Of a stretch of 64,000 nt of DNA, positions 1 to 8,266 are shown piece by piece. The stretch is from assembly GCF_035581345.1 (NCBI RefSeq), contig NZ_CP141608.1, forward strand, positions 3,502,501 to 3,566,500. Direction: 5' to 3'. The translations under genes and the position numbers were made by a program. The stretch is from Pseudomonas sp. JQ170C. GTDB taxonomy: Bacteria; Pseudomonadota; Gammaproteobacteria; Pseudomonadales; Pseudomonadaceae. Every line of letters begins with the position of its first letter. Within the stretch, counting starts at the first letter, position 1. The notes under the pieces were generated by a model. It saw only the letters and a program-made list of their open reading frames with translations. It searched no databases and was not told where the DNA came from.

Positions 1-1215
1 GCCCAGGCCATTGCCGACCGCGCCAATGCCGCCTTCAGCCAGTTCAAGGATGCCATTGCCTACTCGGTGCTGCCGCCTCCGGTGGACGGCCTGGGGACCT
101 CCAGTGGTTTCGAGTTCCGCCTGCAGGACCGCAGTGGCCTGGGCCATGCGGCGCTGATGGCGGCCCGCGACCAACTGCTGGCCAGCGCCGAGAAAAGCCC
201 GATGCTGATCAACGTACGCGAAAGCGCCCTGGCCGAAAGCCCGCAGGTGCAGCTGGAAGTCGATCGCAAGCAGGCCAACGCCCTGGGCGTGTCGTTTGCC
301 GACATCGGCAATGTGCTCAACACCGCGGTGGGCTCCAACTACGTCAACGACTTCCCCAATCAGGGGCGTATGCAGCGGGTAGTGGTGCAGGCCGAAGGTG
401 ACCAGCGCAGCCAGGTCGAAGACCTGCTCAAGATGCATGTGCGCAACAGCAGCGGCAAGATGGTCCCGTTGGCCGCCTTCGTTCAGGCCAAGTGGATTAC
501 CGGCCCCGTGCAACTGACCCGCTACAACGGCTATCCCGCCGTTGCCGTGTCGGGCGAGCCGGCACCGGGCTACAGCTCGGGTCAGGCCATGGAAGAAGTC
601 CAGCGCCTGGTCGACCAGCTGCCACCGGGCATGGGCCTGGAGTGGACCGGCCTGTCGCTGCAGGAGCGCTTGTCCGGCGCCCAGGCACCAATGCTCATGG
701 CCTTGTCGTTGCTGGTGGTGTTCCTGTGCCTGGCGGCGCTGTACGAGAGCTGGTCGATCCCCACCTCGGTATTGCTGGTGGTTCCGCTGGGTGTACTGGG
801 TGCGGTGATCGCCGTGAGCCTGCGCGGGATGCCTAACGATGTGTTCTTCAAGGTCGGCCTGATCACCCTGATCGGCCTCTCGGCGAAGAACGCGATCCTG
901 ATCATCGAGTTCGCCAAGAGCCTTGTCGATGAAGGCCATGACCTGGTCGACGCCACGGTCCAGGCAGCGCGCCTGCGCCTGCGGCCCATCGTCATGACCT
1001 CGCTGGCCTTCATCCTCGGTGTGGTGCCGTTGGCCATCGCCACCGGCGCCAGTTCCGCCAGCCAGCAAGCCATCGGCACCGGGGTAATCGGCGGCATGCT
1101 CAGCGCAACGCTGGCCGTGGTGTTCGTACCGGTGTTCTTTGTGGTGGTGATGCGCCTGACCGGCAAGCGCCGGGCCCGGCTGCAACAGCCGCAATCGGCG
1201 CCTGAGCCGCACTGA
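1..1215 (+). CDS. RND multidrug efflux transporter, C-terminal part (partial at window start)
   Basis: The reading frame is open from base 1, so only the last 404 residues of a roughly 1040-residue inner-membrane RND pump are present. The remaining part covers the second porter half and transmembrane helices 7-12. The segment GLITLIGLSAKNAILIIEF carries the conserved lysine of the proton relay, and RLRPIVMTSLAFILG follows it. The pattern is that of the AcrB/MexB/MexD type (HAE-1), not the MdtB/MdtC type further along this window. The periplasmic adaptor is presumably upstream outside the window. No outer-membrane channel gene follows; mobA starts 60 bases later. The substrate cannot be told from this fragment. 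Confidence 0.93.
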   Translation, partial: AQAIADRANAAFSQFKDAIAYSVLPPPVDGLGTSSGFEFRLQDRSGLGHAALMAARDQLLASAEKSPMLINVRESALAESPQVQLEVDRKQANALGVSFADIGNVLNTAVGSNYVNDFPNQGRMQRVVVQAEGDQRSQVEDLLKMHVRNSSGKMVPLAAFVQAKWITGPVQLTRYNGYPAVAVSGEPAPGYSSGQAMEEVQRLVDQLPPGMGLEWTGLSLQERLSGAQAPMLMALSLLVVFLCLAALYESWSIPTSVLLVVPLGVLGAVIAVSLRGMPNDVFFKVGLITLIGLSAKNAILIIEFAKSLVDEGHDLVDATVQAARLRLRPIVMTSLAFILGVVPLAIATGASSASQQAIGTGVIGGMLSATLAVVFVPVFFVVVMRLTGKRRARLQQPQSAPEPH

Positions 1216-1275
1216 TCTGGACAGGCGGCGGTGTGCGTGGGAAGGTAAACGGCTGATCTTGCCAGGAACCCTCCC

Positions 1276-1851
1276 ATGACACTCGCCGCCACCCCCTTCT
1301 CCATTCTGTTGCTGGCTGGTGGCCGCGGGCTACGCATGGGCGGCCAGGACAAAGGCCTGGTGGCCTGGCACGGCACACCCCTGATCGCCCATGTCCAGGC
1401 GGTGGTTCGGCCATTGACCGACGACCTGATCATTTCCTGCAACCGCAACCTTGAACAGTACCGGCCCTATGCCGATCAACTGGTCTGCGACCCTGAGGCG
1501 GATTTCCCCGGCCCCATGGCCGGGGTAATGGCCGGCCTGGCCGTAGCCCGTCACCCCTGGGTGTTGGTACTGGCGTGCGATGCGCCGCAGATCGACACGG
1601 CCCTGGTCCTTGCGTTGCGGGCCAAGGCCGTCGAGCACCAGCAAACGTGCATGGTGCGCCAGGGTGGCTACTGGCAACCGATGTTCAGTGTGATACCCAA
1701 GGCCCTTGCCGGTGATCTTCAACAGCGCTGGCAGCAAGGTGAGCGCAGCCTGCAACGGGCACTTCTGGCGCATCCGGTGCAGGCGCTGGAGTGTGCCGAG
1801 GACGATGCGCGGCTGTGCAACTTCAACTCGCCGGAATTCCTGCAGCGTTGA
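1276..1851 (+). CDS. mobA: Molybdenum cofactor guanylyltransferase MobA
   Basis: MobA transfers GMP from GTP to molybdopterin cofactor, making the dinucleotide cofactor used by DMSO-reductase-family enzymes. It acts in the cytoplasm. The 191-residue length is normal. The N-terminal nucleotide-binding loop reads LLAGGRGLRMGGQDKGL (about residues 11-27). PGPMAGVMAG near residue 79 and the acidic ACDAP motif near residue 99 are also as expected for the family. An AGGAA-type ribosome site precedes the ATG. The gene follows the RND gene but is not obviously functionally linked to it. It converges on the MarR gene, whose stop lies 47 bases away. Confidence 0.95.
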   Translation: MTLAATPFSILLLAGGRGLRMGGQDKGLVAWHGTPLIAHVQAVVRPLTDDLIISCNRNLEQYRPYADQLVCDPEADFPGPMAGVMAGLAVARHPWVLVLACDAPQIDTALVLALRAKAVEHQQTCMVRQGGYWQPMFSVIPKALAGDLQQRWQQGERSLQRALLAHPVQALECAEDDARLCNFNSPEFLQR

Positions 1852-1898
1852 CCAGCGCCTCATCACCCCGGTAGGTGCGGGTGTGTCCCGCGATCACC

Positions 1899-2327
1899 TC
1901 AACGCAACCGTGACCGAATCCGGTGACACACGTTGAGCACCTGCTGCACCTCGCTCTCGCCAAGGTCGATCTTGCACGCCATGTTGCTGAATACCTTGGC
2001 GGCTTCGGCCTTGAGTTCGCGGCCCTTGTCGGTGAGCAGCAAGTTGCGCCGACGGCGGTCGGTGGGGTCGAGGTAGACGGTGATAAAGCCGTTATCGGCC
2101 AGGCGCTTGACGATAGGCGTCAAGGTCCCGAGGTCGAACAGGGTCAGCTCGCTCAGGGCACTGATCGAGACATCATCCTTGCCCCACAACCCGGCCATCA
2201 CCAGCAGTTGCGGGTAGGTAACGCCACGCTTCTTCAGCGGCTCGGCGTAGTCGCGAACCATGGCATTCGCTGTGGAATACAGCGAAAAGCACAGCATCTT
2301 GTCGAAGTCGAACGTTGGGTCAAGCAT
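1899..2327 (-). CDS. MarR-family regulator, OhrR-like, last gene of the biosynthetic operon
   Basis: A 142-residue winged-helix repressor. The N-terminal region has a cysteine at residue 13 in a KMLCFSLYST context, the position of the peroxide-reactive cysteine in OhrR proteins. It is followed by a YPQLLVM helix and a DLGTLTPIVKRL recognition region. The ATG at 2325-2327 has a strong GGAGGT site. It overlaps the stop of the upstream uroporphyrinogen-decarboxylase-like gene by 8 bases, so it is translationally coupled to the operon. This suggests an autoregulator of the cluster responding to oxidants or an electrophilic metabolite. A longer upstream extension would run inside the neighbouring gene and was not accepted. 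The ligand is unknown. Confidence 0.88.
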   Translation of the reverse strand: MLDPTFDFDKMLCFSLYSTANAMVRDYAEPLKKRGVTYPQLLVMAGLWGKDDVSISALSELTLFDLGTLTPIVKRLADNGFITVYLDPTDRRRRNLLLTDKGRELKAEAAKVFSNMACKIDLGESEVQQVLNVCHRIRSRLR

Positions 2328-3405
2328 GCACACCTCCTTTGACCTGGCTGTACGCACGCACCGCATCCACCACAATTGCCAGGGCCTGCAGTGGGGTCGA
2401 AGGCAATATGCCCTGCCCCAGGTTGAACACGTGCCCGGTGCCTGCAGAGGTGGGACCGAAGGCTTGCAACGTGCGCTGCACGCCCCGGCGGATACACGCC
2501 TCATCGCCCAGTAGCACGGCTGGGTCAAGGTTACCCTGAAGGGCCACCGAGTTGCCCACCAGCTGCCGCGCCATGCCCAGGTCGTAGCTGGCATCGAGCC
2601 CCAGGCAATCGGCACCGCTCTGGGTCATCTCCACCAACCATGGGCTGGCACCGCGACTGTAGAGAATGGAGGGAACGCGCTGTCCGTGCTGGCTCTTGTG
2701 TACCCGCGCAAGCACTTCGCGGGCATAGAACAGCGAAAAGCGTTGGTACATGCCATTGGCCAACGTTCCGGCAAACGGATCAAGCAACATCACCGCCTGG
2801 GCTCCGCTTTCGATCTGTGCGTTCAGCGAGGCCGCCACGGCCTGGCTGGTAGTCATCAACAGCCGATGCAGCAGTTCCGGGCGTCGATAGAGCATCCGCT
2901 TGACCAGCTGGAAATCCCCCGGTGGCCCGCCTTCGACCATGTAGCACGCCAGGCTCCAGGGGCTGCCGGCAACGCCGATCAATGGCACCTTGCCCTCCAG
3001 CGCCCGGCGCGACTGCGCCACCGACTTGTAGAGGTATTCCTGGGCCCGGGGCTCCGGCACACGCAAGCGGTGGATGGCTTTTTCATCGCGCAACGGATGA
3101 CGCAACCGAGGCGTCTCGCCATTGACGAAGTACAGCCCCAGGCCCATGGCATCGGCCAGGGTGAGGATATCGGTGGTCACCACCGCCGCGTCCAGGCTCA
3201 GGTGCCGAAACGGCTGCAGTGTAGCCTCGGTGGTGTAGTCGGGGTGCTTGAGCAGCGACAGGTAACAGCCGGACGTTGCCCGCAGCAGGCGGTACTCGGG
3301 CAAATGATGACCGGCCTGCCCCATCAGCCACACCGGCGTGTGTAGCGTCGGCTGACGCAGCAAGGCCTTGATGAAGGAATTATTGTGCAAGGACGGGTAA
3401 CTCAT
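2320..3405 (-). CDS. Uroporphyrinogen decarboxylase (HemE) paralog with altered active site
   Basis: The 361-residue protein aligns by eye along its whole length with HemE, the TIM-barrel enzyme that decarboxylates uroporphyrinogen III. Key positions differ. The family motif RQAGRYLPEY reads GQAGHHLPEY (residues 29-38), so both carboxylate-binding arginines are lost (Gly29, His33). The late FNLGHGI motif reads FNLGQGI, replacing the histidine with Gln331. The catalytic-region aspartate (Asp79 in TTDIL) and the tyrosine of YMVEGG (Tyr155) remain. It sits in an operon with ligase, decarboxylase-ACP and epimerase genes, not with haem genes. I infer a different substrate. Its ribosome site is weak, and its stop overlaps the MarR start. 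Confidence 0.88.
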   Translation of the reverse strand: MSYPSLHNNSFIKALLRQPTLHTPVWLMGQAGHHLPEYRLLRATSGCYLSLLKHPDYTTEATLQPFRHLSLDAAVVTTDILTLADAMGLGLYFVNGETPRLRHPLRDEKAIHRLRVPEPRAQEYLYKSVAQSRRALEGKVPLIGVAGSPWSLACYMVEGGPPGDFQLVKRMLYRRPELLHRLLMTTSQAVAASLNAQIESGAQAVMLLDPFAGTLANGMYQRFSLFYAREVLARVHKSQHGQRVPSILYSRGASPWLVEMTQSGADCLGLDASYDLGMARQLVGNSVALQGNLDPAVLLGDEACIRRGVQRTLQAFGPTSAGTGHVFNLGQGILPSTPLQALAIVVDAVRAYSQVKGGVHA

Positions 3406-3440
3406 GCTGGATTCGCGAGAATCGTTGAAAAGACCGCCTG

Positions 3441-4124
3441 TCAGAGGCGGTTGGGTACAGCATTGGCCATTTCGCGGCGCAAGGCCGAGATCGTGGCACA
3501 GTAGTCGGTCTGGGCAAAAATCGCCGTGCCGGCAACGAACATGTCGGCACCGGCCGCTGCGACCTGGCCGATGGTCTCCAGGTTGACTCCACCATCAACT
3601 TCCAGGCGAATGTCACGGCCGCTGTCGTCGATCAGCTTGCGCGCCGCGGCTATCTTGGGCAACACCTGGGGGATGAAACGCTGGCCACCAAAGCCGGGGT
3701 TGACCGACATCAGCAAGATCAGGTCGATGCGGTCCATCAGGTAATGAGCGGCGTCCAGGGTGGTGGCCGGGTTGAACACCAGGCCTGCCTTGCATCCCAG
3801 GTCCTTTATCAGCTGCACCGAGCGGTCCAGGTGCACCGTTGCCTCAGGGTGGATGGAAATGTAATCGGCACCGGCCTCGGCAAAAGCCTGGATCATGCTG
3901 TCCACCGGCGACACCATCAGGTGTACATCGATGGGCGCGGTAATGCCGTAGCTGCGCAAGGCCTTGCAGAACTGCGGCCCCATGGTCAGGTTGGGTACAT
4001 AGTGGTTATCCATGACATCGATATGGATGACATCGGCACCTGCGGCCAGCACTTGCTCGACTTCTTCACCCAAACGGGCGAAGTCGGCCGCCAGAATCGA
4101 AGGTGCAATCCAGAACTCTTTCAC
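3441..4124 (-). CDS. Ribulose-phosphate 3-epimerase paralog (Rpe-like)
   Basis: A 227-residue TIM-barrel protein with the full Rpe signature: [18 protein letters not shown] near residue 35 holds the metal and catalytic aspartate, DVHLM and HPEA follow, and [11 protein letters not shown] and EVDGGV contain the phosphate loop and second catalytic aspartate. The active site looks intact, so an epimerase on a ketose-phosphate is likely. The housekeeping rpe of pseudomonads normally lies near gph and trpE, so this copy embedded in a biosynthetic operon is probably dedicated to it. The start is GTG (4122-4124) with GGAG upstream. The gene begins 12 bases after the hydrolase stop. Confidence 0.9.
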   Translation of the reverse strand: MKEFWIAPSILAADFARLGEEVEQVLAAGADVIHIDVMDNHYVPNLTMGPQFCKALRSYGITAPIDVHLMVSPVDSMIQAFAEAGADYISIHPEATVHLDRSVQLIKDLGCKAGLVFNPATTLDAAHYLMDRIDLILLMSVNPGFGGQRFIPQVLPKIAAARKLIDDSGRDIRLEVDGGVNLETIGQVAAAGADMFVAGTAIFAQTDYCATISALRREMANAVPNRL

Positions 4125-4136
4125 ACGCGTACTCCA

Positions 4137-5063
4137 TTACTCATTGACTAATCGTTGCAACAACCCGGACGCCCCCTGCCCCAGCGCGGCGCCGATCTGG
4201 GCGATCAGCGCAGGTTGGGGTGGATCGAGGTGGAAGTGATGGCCGCCGTCATGCCAGTGCACCCGGGTATTGAGGGGCAAGGCGTTCTTGCGTTGATCGA
4301 ATTGGCTGCCGGCAAACAGGCCCTGGCGGCCGAGCAGCAGGTGCAGCGGGCAAGTGATCTGCTGCAGGAACTCACAGGCCTGGCGCTCCGTCAGCGGCAG
4401 AAGCTCGGGCAGTACCAGCCGCGGGTCGTGGCGCCAGCGGTAGCCGTGACCCAGGTTGATCAGGTCGCGCATCGCCAGCAAGCGCGCGCCTTCCGCACTG
4501 AGGCTGCCGTCGATGCTATTGCGCCGTTCGCTGATAGCCGCTTCCAGGCTGCTGAACCGGGCTTCTTCCGGACCGCTGAAACCGTGCAGACGCGTACGCA
4601 ATGCCAGGCGCAACAAGCGTTGGGCCTTGCGCATGTGCTCGACCGTGCTGCCTTCGGGTACCGTGAACGGAGCCCCCATTCCGTCGATAAACACCATGCT
4701 GTCGATGTTGCGATTCATGGCGGCCAGAATCGACGCCACGCCCGTCCCCATGGAGTGGCCAAGCACTGAAAAGCGCTTCCAGCCCAGGCTCTCGACCAAG
4801 GCGTTCATATCGTCGGCGTGCTCCCACAGGTAATAACCGCTGTCGGCACGCCGGTGCTCGGAGCGACCGTGGCCGGCAAGGTCCGGGGCCACCACAAAAT
4901 GATCAGGCAACAGGGGCGCGATACGCTCGAAGGATGCGGCGTTGTCCAGCCAGCCATGCAGGGCGAGCACCGGATGGCCAGCTTCATTGCCCCAGGTACG
5001 CAAGGCGAAGTGGTTGCCATTGACGTCCAGTGTTTGATCGCGGCCTCGGTTGCCCAGACTCAT
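4137..5063 (-). CDS. Alpha/beta hydrolase of the biosynthetic operon
   Basis: A 308-residue cytoplasmic alpha/beta-hydrolase-fold protein. LALHGWLDN near residue 34 provides the HG oxyanion motif, DLAGHGRS follows, and GHSMG is the nucleophile elbow with the catalytic serine. WHDGGHHFH near the end is a candidate for the catalytic histidine. The chosen ATG (5061-5063) has GGAAGG upstream. An upstream in-frame extension would overlap the ligase gene by about 95 bases and is less likely. Such hydrolases accompany ACP-dependent pathways as thioesterases or product-release enzymes. Here that role is only inferred from the neighbouring ligase and ACP fusion. Confidence 0.85.
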   Translation of the reverse strand: MSLGNRGRDQTLDVNGNHFALRTWGNEAGHPVLALHGWLDNAASFERIAPLLPDHFVVAPDLAGHGRSEHRRADSGYYLWEHADDMNALVESLGWKRFSVLGHSMGTGVASILAAMNRNIDSMVFIDGMGAPFTVPEGSTVEHMRKAQRLLRLALRTRLHGFSGPEEARFSSLEAAISERRNSIDGSLSAEGARLLAMRDLINLGHGYRWRHDPRLVLPELLPLTERQACEFLQQITCPLHLLLGRQGLFAGSQFDQRKNALPLNTRVHWHDGGHHFHLDPPQPALIAQIGAALGQGASGLLQRLVNE

Positions 5064-5100
5064 GGATTTCCCTTCCTCAGTGATCGCCCGCTGCAACCGC

Positions 5101-6678
5101 TCATCCTGCCACCGCCAGCTGTGTGTTGCAGGCCATGCGATGCAACTGCTGGAGGTCGAACTTGCCATTGGCGGTTCGCGGCAGGCTGCTTTCAATGGTG
5201 ATCGACAGGGGCACCTTGTGAGCGTCCAGGCCCTGCCGGCATCGTTCGAGCACCTGCGCGACCGTCAACTGTGCACCCTGGGCCAGGGTGACGAAGGCCC
5301 AAAGCCCTTCGCCGACCGCTGCATGGTCGACACCGACCACCGCTGCGGCCTCGATACCTTCGATGGCGTAGAGATAGCCCTCCACCTCGCTGGGGCTGAC
5401 TTTCATGCCACGGGACTTGATCATCTGGTCCATGCGACCCTGGAAGTACAAGTAACCATCCTCATCCAGGCTGCAGTAGTCACCGGTGTACAACACGCTT
5501 TCGCCCGGATAGCGCCCAGGCTTGAGTTTGAGCGCCGTGGCCGCGGGGTTGCGCCAGTAGCCCGCCATCACCGTGGCCCCGCGAATCACCAGCTGACCGA
5601 CCTGGTGGGGCTCGTCGATGAGTTGATCATCTTCGTCCACCAGCCACAGCTCGGTGTTGGGGATGGCAATGCCGACACTCCCGGGCTTGCTGTCGATGTC
5701 TTCCGGCGGCAGGTAGGTGCAACGCTTGCATTCGGTCAGGCCGTACATGGAGTAGATCTGTGCCTGGGGAAACAGCGCTTTCATCTGCGCAATATGCGGC
5801 GCCTTGAGGGCGGCACCGGTGTTGGTGACCATGCGCACGTCGGGGAAGATCGCCTCGCGCTTGCGCGCATACTCATGCAGCAGCACCAGCATGGTCGGCA
5901 CGAACGGGATCACCGTGACCTGGTACTGGCGGATCTTCTTGATCAGGAAAATCGGCCAGGTAAATTCCTTTTCCAGCACCAGCGTGGCACCGGCGCTCAT
6001 GGCCATGATCATCTGGTACAGGCCGTAGTCGAACGACAGCGGCAACGAGCACAACACATTATCGGTCTCGTTGTAGCCCAGGTAGGTGTGCAGGGAACTG
6101 AGTGCCGCGAGCATGTTGCGGTGGGTCAGCATCACGCCCTTGGGCATGCCGGTCGACCCCGAGGTATAGATGATGGCCGCCAGGTCCAGGTCCAGGTTGC
6201 CGCTCGGCAGGGGCACGCCTGCACCCTGGCCCAGCAGGCCTTCAAAGGTTTGAACCTGCGTCGACCCCGCCTCGCCGTCGAGCAGCACGATGAGCTTGAG
6301 GTGACTGAGTTGCGCCGTGTCGGCTCGCAGGCTGGTCATTTTCTCGGACGTGGTGATCAGCACCGAGGCCTCGGCATCGCGCACGATGTAGTCAAGGCTG
6401 TCGGCATGGGTTTCGAGCCCCACATTGACGACCACGCCCCCCGCCTTGAGCACGCCCCAGAACGCACAGACCGTTTCGACCCGGTTGCCCAGGCACAGCA
6501 CCACCCGCTCCTGGCGCCGCAGGCCGTTGACCTGCAAGCCCGCCGCGAGCCTGGCACTGGCCTCGTCAAGCTGGGCGTAGGTGTAGGTTTCATCGGCATA
6601 GATGATCGCGGCCTTGTCCGGATGCAGGCCGTTGCGTGTTTCCAGCACATCCTGCAGCAGCACTTCAGACGCCTTCAT
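5101..6678 (-). CDS. AMP-forming acyl/amino-acyl ligase of the biosynthetic operon
   Basis: A 525-residue member of the ANL superfamily (acyl-CoA synthetases, NRPS adenylation domains). Motifs in order are the P-loop YTSGSTGMPKG (171-181), YGLTE (312-316), YTGD (397-400) and the A10 lysine in RTANGKFDL (Lys506). The region after YGLTE resembles, from memory, the AMP ligase of exosortase-A-associated clusters, which is also found beside a PLP decarboxylase and an ACP. It starts 14 bases inside the end of the decarboxylase-ACP gene, so the two are probably translated together. The likely role is loading an acid or amino acid onto that carrier domain. The substrate is unknown. Confidence 0.9.
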   Translation of the reverse strand: MKASEVLLQDVLETRNGLHPDKAAIIYADETYTYAQLDEASARLAAGLQVNGLRRQERVVLCLGNRVETVCAFWGVLKAGGVVVNVGLETHADSLDYIVRDAEASVLITTSEKMTSLRADTAQLSHLKLIVLLDGEAGSTQVQTFEGLLGQGAGVPLPSGNLDLDLAAIIYTSGSTGMPKGVMLTHRNMLAALSSLHTYLGYNETDNVLCSLPLSFDYGLYQMIMAMSAGATLVLEKEFTWPIFLIKKIRQYQVTVIPFVPTMLVLLHEYARKREAIFPDVRMVTNTGAALKAPHIAQMKALFPQAQIYSMYGLTECKRCTYLPPEDIDSKPGSVGIAIPNTELWLVDEDDQLIDEPHQVGQLVIRGATVMAGYWRNPAATALKLKPGRYPGESVLYTGDYCSLDEDGYLYFQGRMDQMIKSRGMKVSPSEVEGYLYAIEGIEAAAVVGVDHAAVGEGLWAFVTLAQGAQLTVAQVLERCRQGLDAHKVPLSITIESSLPRTANGKFDLQQLHRMACNTQLAVAG

Positions 6679-8266
6679 GGTGCACCTCGATTGCCTCCAC
6701 TGCTCGACGGCCGGTGGGAAGCTGGCGATGAGCGTCGATATAGCCGGCCAGGGTCGCCACGGTCTTGAAGTGCCCTGGGGTGATGGTGTCGGGGTTGACG
6801 AAGAACCCTTCGATGTCGTCCTCCAGGCTCACCAGCAGCTCCATAGACGTCAGCGAGTCCAGCCCCAGTTCGTCGCGCAGGTGCGAGTCGGCACTGATGG
6901 CCACGTGTTCCGGCAGGTTCAACACCACCCGCAGGATGTCGGCCAATTGGCGTTGGGTCGCGGCCTGGGCAATGGGCGTGGGCGCTGCCTTGCCAGCGGT
7001 GCCGAGCAGTTCATCAAGGGCCACGTCGGCATGACTGTCGCGGATTTCCACGGCGCTTTGCCGGGCCCGGGCGAGAAACAAGCGATTGTGGCTGACCACC
7101 ACTTCGGCCGGATGGCCGTGGCTGTGGAACAGTGTCGGCGAGGCCGTGGGCCCATAGGCACCCGAGGCCGTCACCGCAAGCAGGTCACCTTCATGCAGGG
7201 CCTCCAGTTGCACATCCCGCCCAAGCAGGTCGTCCGGGCTGCAGAGCGGTCCGGAGATATGGTACTCACGCAGCGGCCCGCCGTTGTCGCCGGTGGCCTT
7301 GACGATCCGGAAGTTGCGCTTGAGCACCTGGCCACTGCCGGCAGCCGCACCGTGGCAGTTGGTGCCACCGTCGGTCACAGCAAAGGTCTTGCCGTGGTTT
7401 TCCTTGATGTTGTCGACGGTCACCAGCAACGAGCCACACTTGCCGGCCACAAAGCGCCCGGACTCCAGAATGATCCGCGTGCGAGGAAACTCGTGATGGA
7501 AGGCATTGAACAACGGCGCCAGCAATTGCTTGAGCTGAGCCGTGTCGAGTTCCTTTTCGTTTTCGTAGTACTTGATACCCAGGCCGCCGCCAACGTCGAC
7601 CATGCGCAGGTCCAGGTTGTAGCGGCGGCTCAGGCTGCGAAACAGCCCCAGAATGTAGTCGGCGTTGTCGTACACCGATTGCGCATCGAGGATCTTGGTG
7701 CCGTTATAGACATGGATGCCCTTGATCCTGATGTTGGGCAACGCCAGGTAGTCGGCGAAGTTGGCCACCGCAGTGTCTTCTTCGATCCCGAAGTGCGTGG
7801 GCCGCCCACCCATCTTCCAGGGCGAGCCTGCGGCGGAAAAATTGGGGTTGATGCGAATGGCGACCGGTGCGTCACAGCCCAGCTCACCTGCCAGGGCAGA
7901 TAACTTGCGCAGTTCGCTCTCAGACTCGACCACGATGGCGAACACCCCCACTTCCAGCGCCCGACGATGCTCTTCAGGCTTTTTGTAGGGGCCGAGCAGG
8001 ATGATGTCCTGGGGGGCAACACCGGCTTTGAGGGCTATTTCCAGCTCTGCCAGCGAACAGACTTCGGCGTTGCCACCGTACGAGCGGATCAGTTTGACCA
8101 ACGACAGGTTCGGGTTGACCTTCAACGCATAGAAGATGTCCACGCACTCGGGCAACGCATCGCGCAATTCATTGAAACTGCTGCGCAACACGGCTTCATC
8201 GTAGAGGTAGGTGGGTGTCCCGAACGTCGCTTTGGCCTGGAGTACCAGGTCCTTGGAAAGCTTCAT
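6665..8266 (-). CDS. PLP-dependent decarboxylase fused to an acyl carrier protein domain
   Basis: A 533-residue two-domain protein. Residues 1-420 are an alanine-racemase-fold decarboxylase of the LysA/ornithine type: PLP lysine Lys49 in YALKVNPN, glycine loop GGGLG (226-230), ESGR (268-271), active-site Cys342 in GPLCSPDD, and Tyr371 in GAYG. Residues 436-515 form a carrier domain with the phosphopantetheine serine Ser471 in GLDSL. The fusion suggests decarboxylation of a carrier-bound amino acid, as BtrK does on a separate ACP in butirosin synthesis. It is the first gene of the operon. The ATG at 8264-8266 follows AGGGAG. An upstream in-frame ATG gives a low-complexity leader and was rejected. 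Confidence 0.9.
   Translation of the reverse strand: MKLSKDLVLQAKATFGTPTYLYDEAVLRSSFNELRDALPECVDIFYALKVNPNLSLVKLIRSYGGNAEVCSLAELEIALKAGVAPQDIILLGPYKKPEEHRRALEVGVFAIVVESESELRKLSALAGELGCDAPVAIRINPNFSAAGSPWKMGGRPTHFGIEEDTAVANFADYLALPNIRIKGIHVYNGTKILDAQSVYDNADYILGLFRSLSRRYNLDLRMVDVGGGLGIKYYENEKELDTAQLKQLLAPLFNAFHHEFPRTRIILESGRFVAGKCGSLLVTVDNIKENHGKTFAVTDGGTNCHGAAAGSGQVLKRNFRIVKATGDNGGPLREYHISGPLCSPDDLLGRDVQLEALHEGDLLAVTASGAYGPTASPTLFHSHGHPAEVVVSHNRLFLARARQSAVEIRDSHADVALDELLGTAGKAAPTPIAQAATQRQLADILRVVLNLPEHVAISADSHLRDELGLDSLTSMELLVSLEDDIEGFFVNPDTITPGHFKTVATLAGYIDAHRQLPTGRRAVEAIEVHHEGV

Noticed and set aside
2320..3405. Calling the gene housekeeping hemE
   Set aside because: Two substrate-binding arginines and a histidine conserved in HemE are changed, and the context is not haem synthesis.
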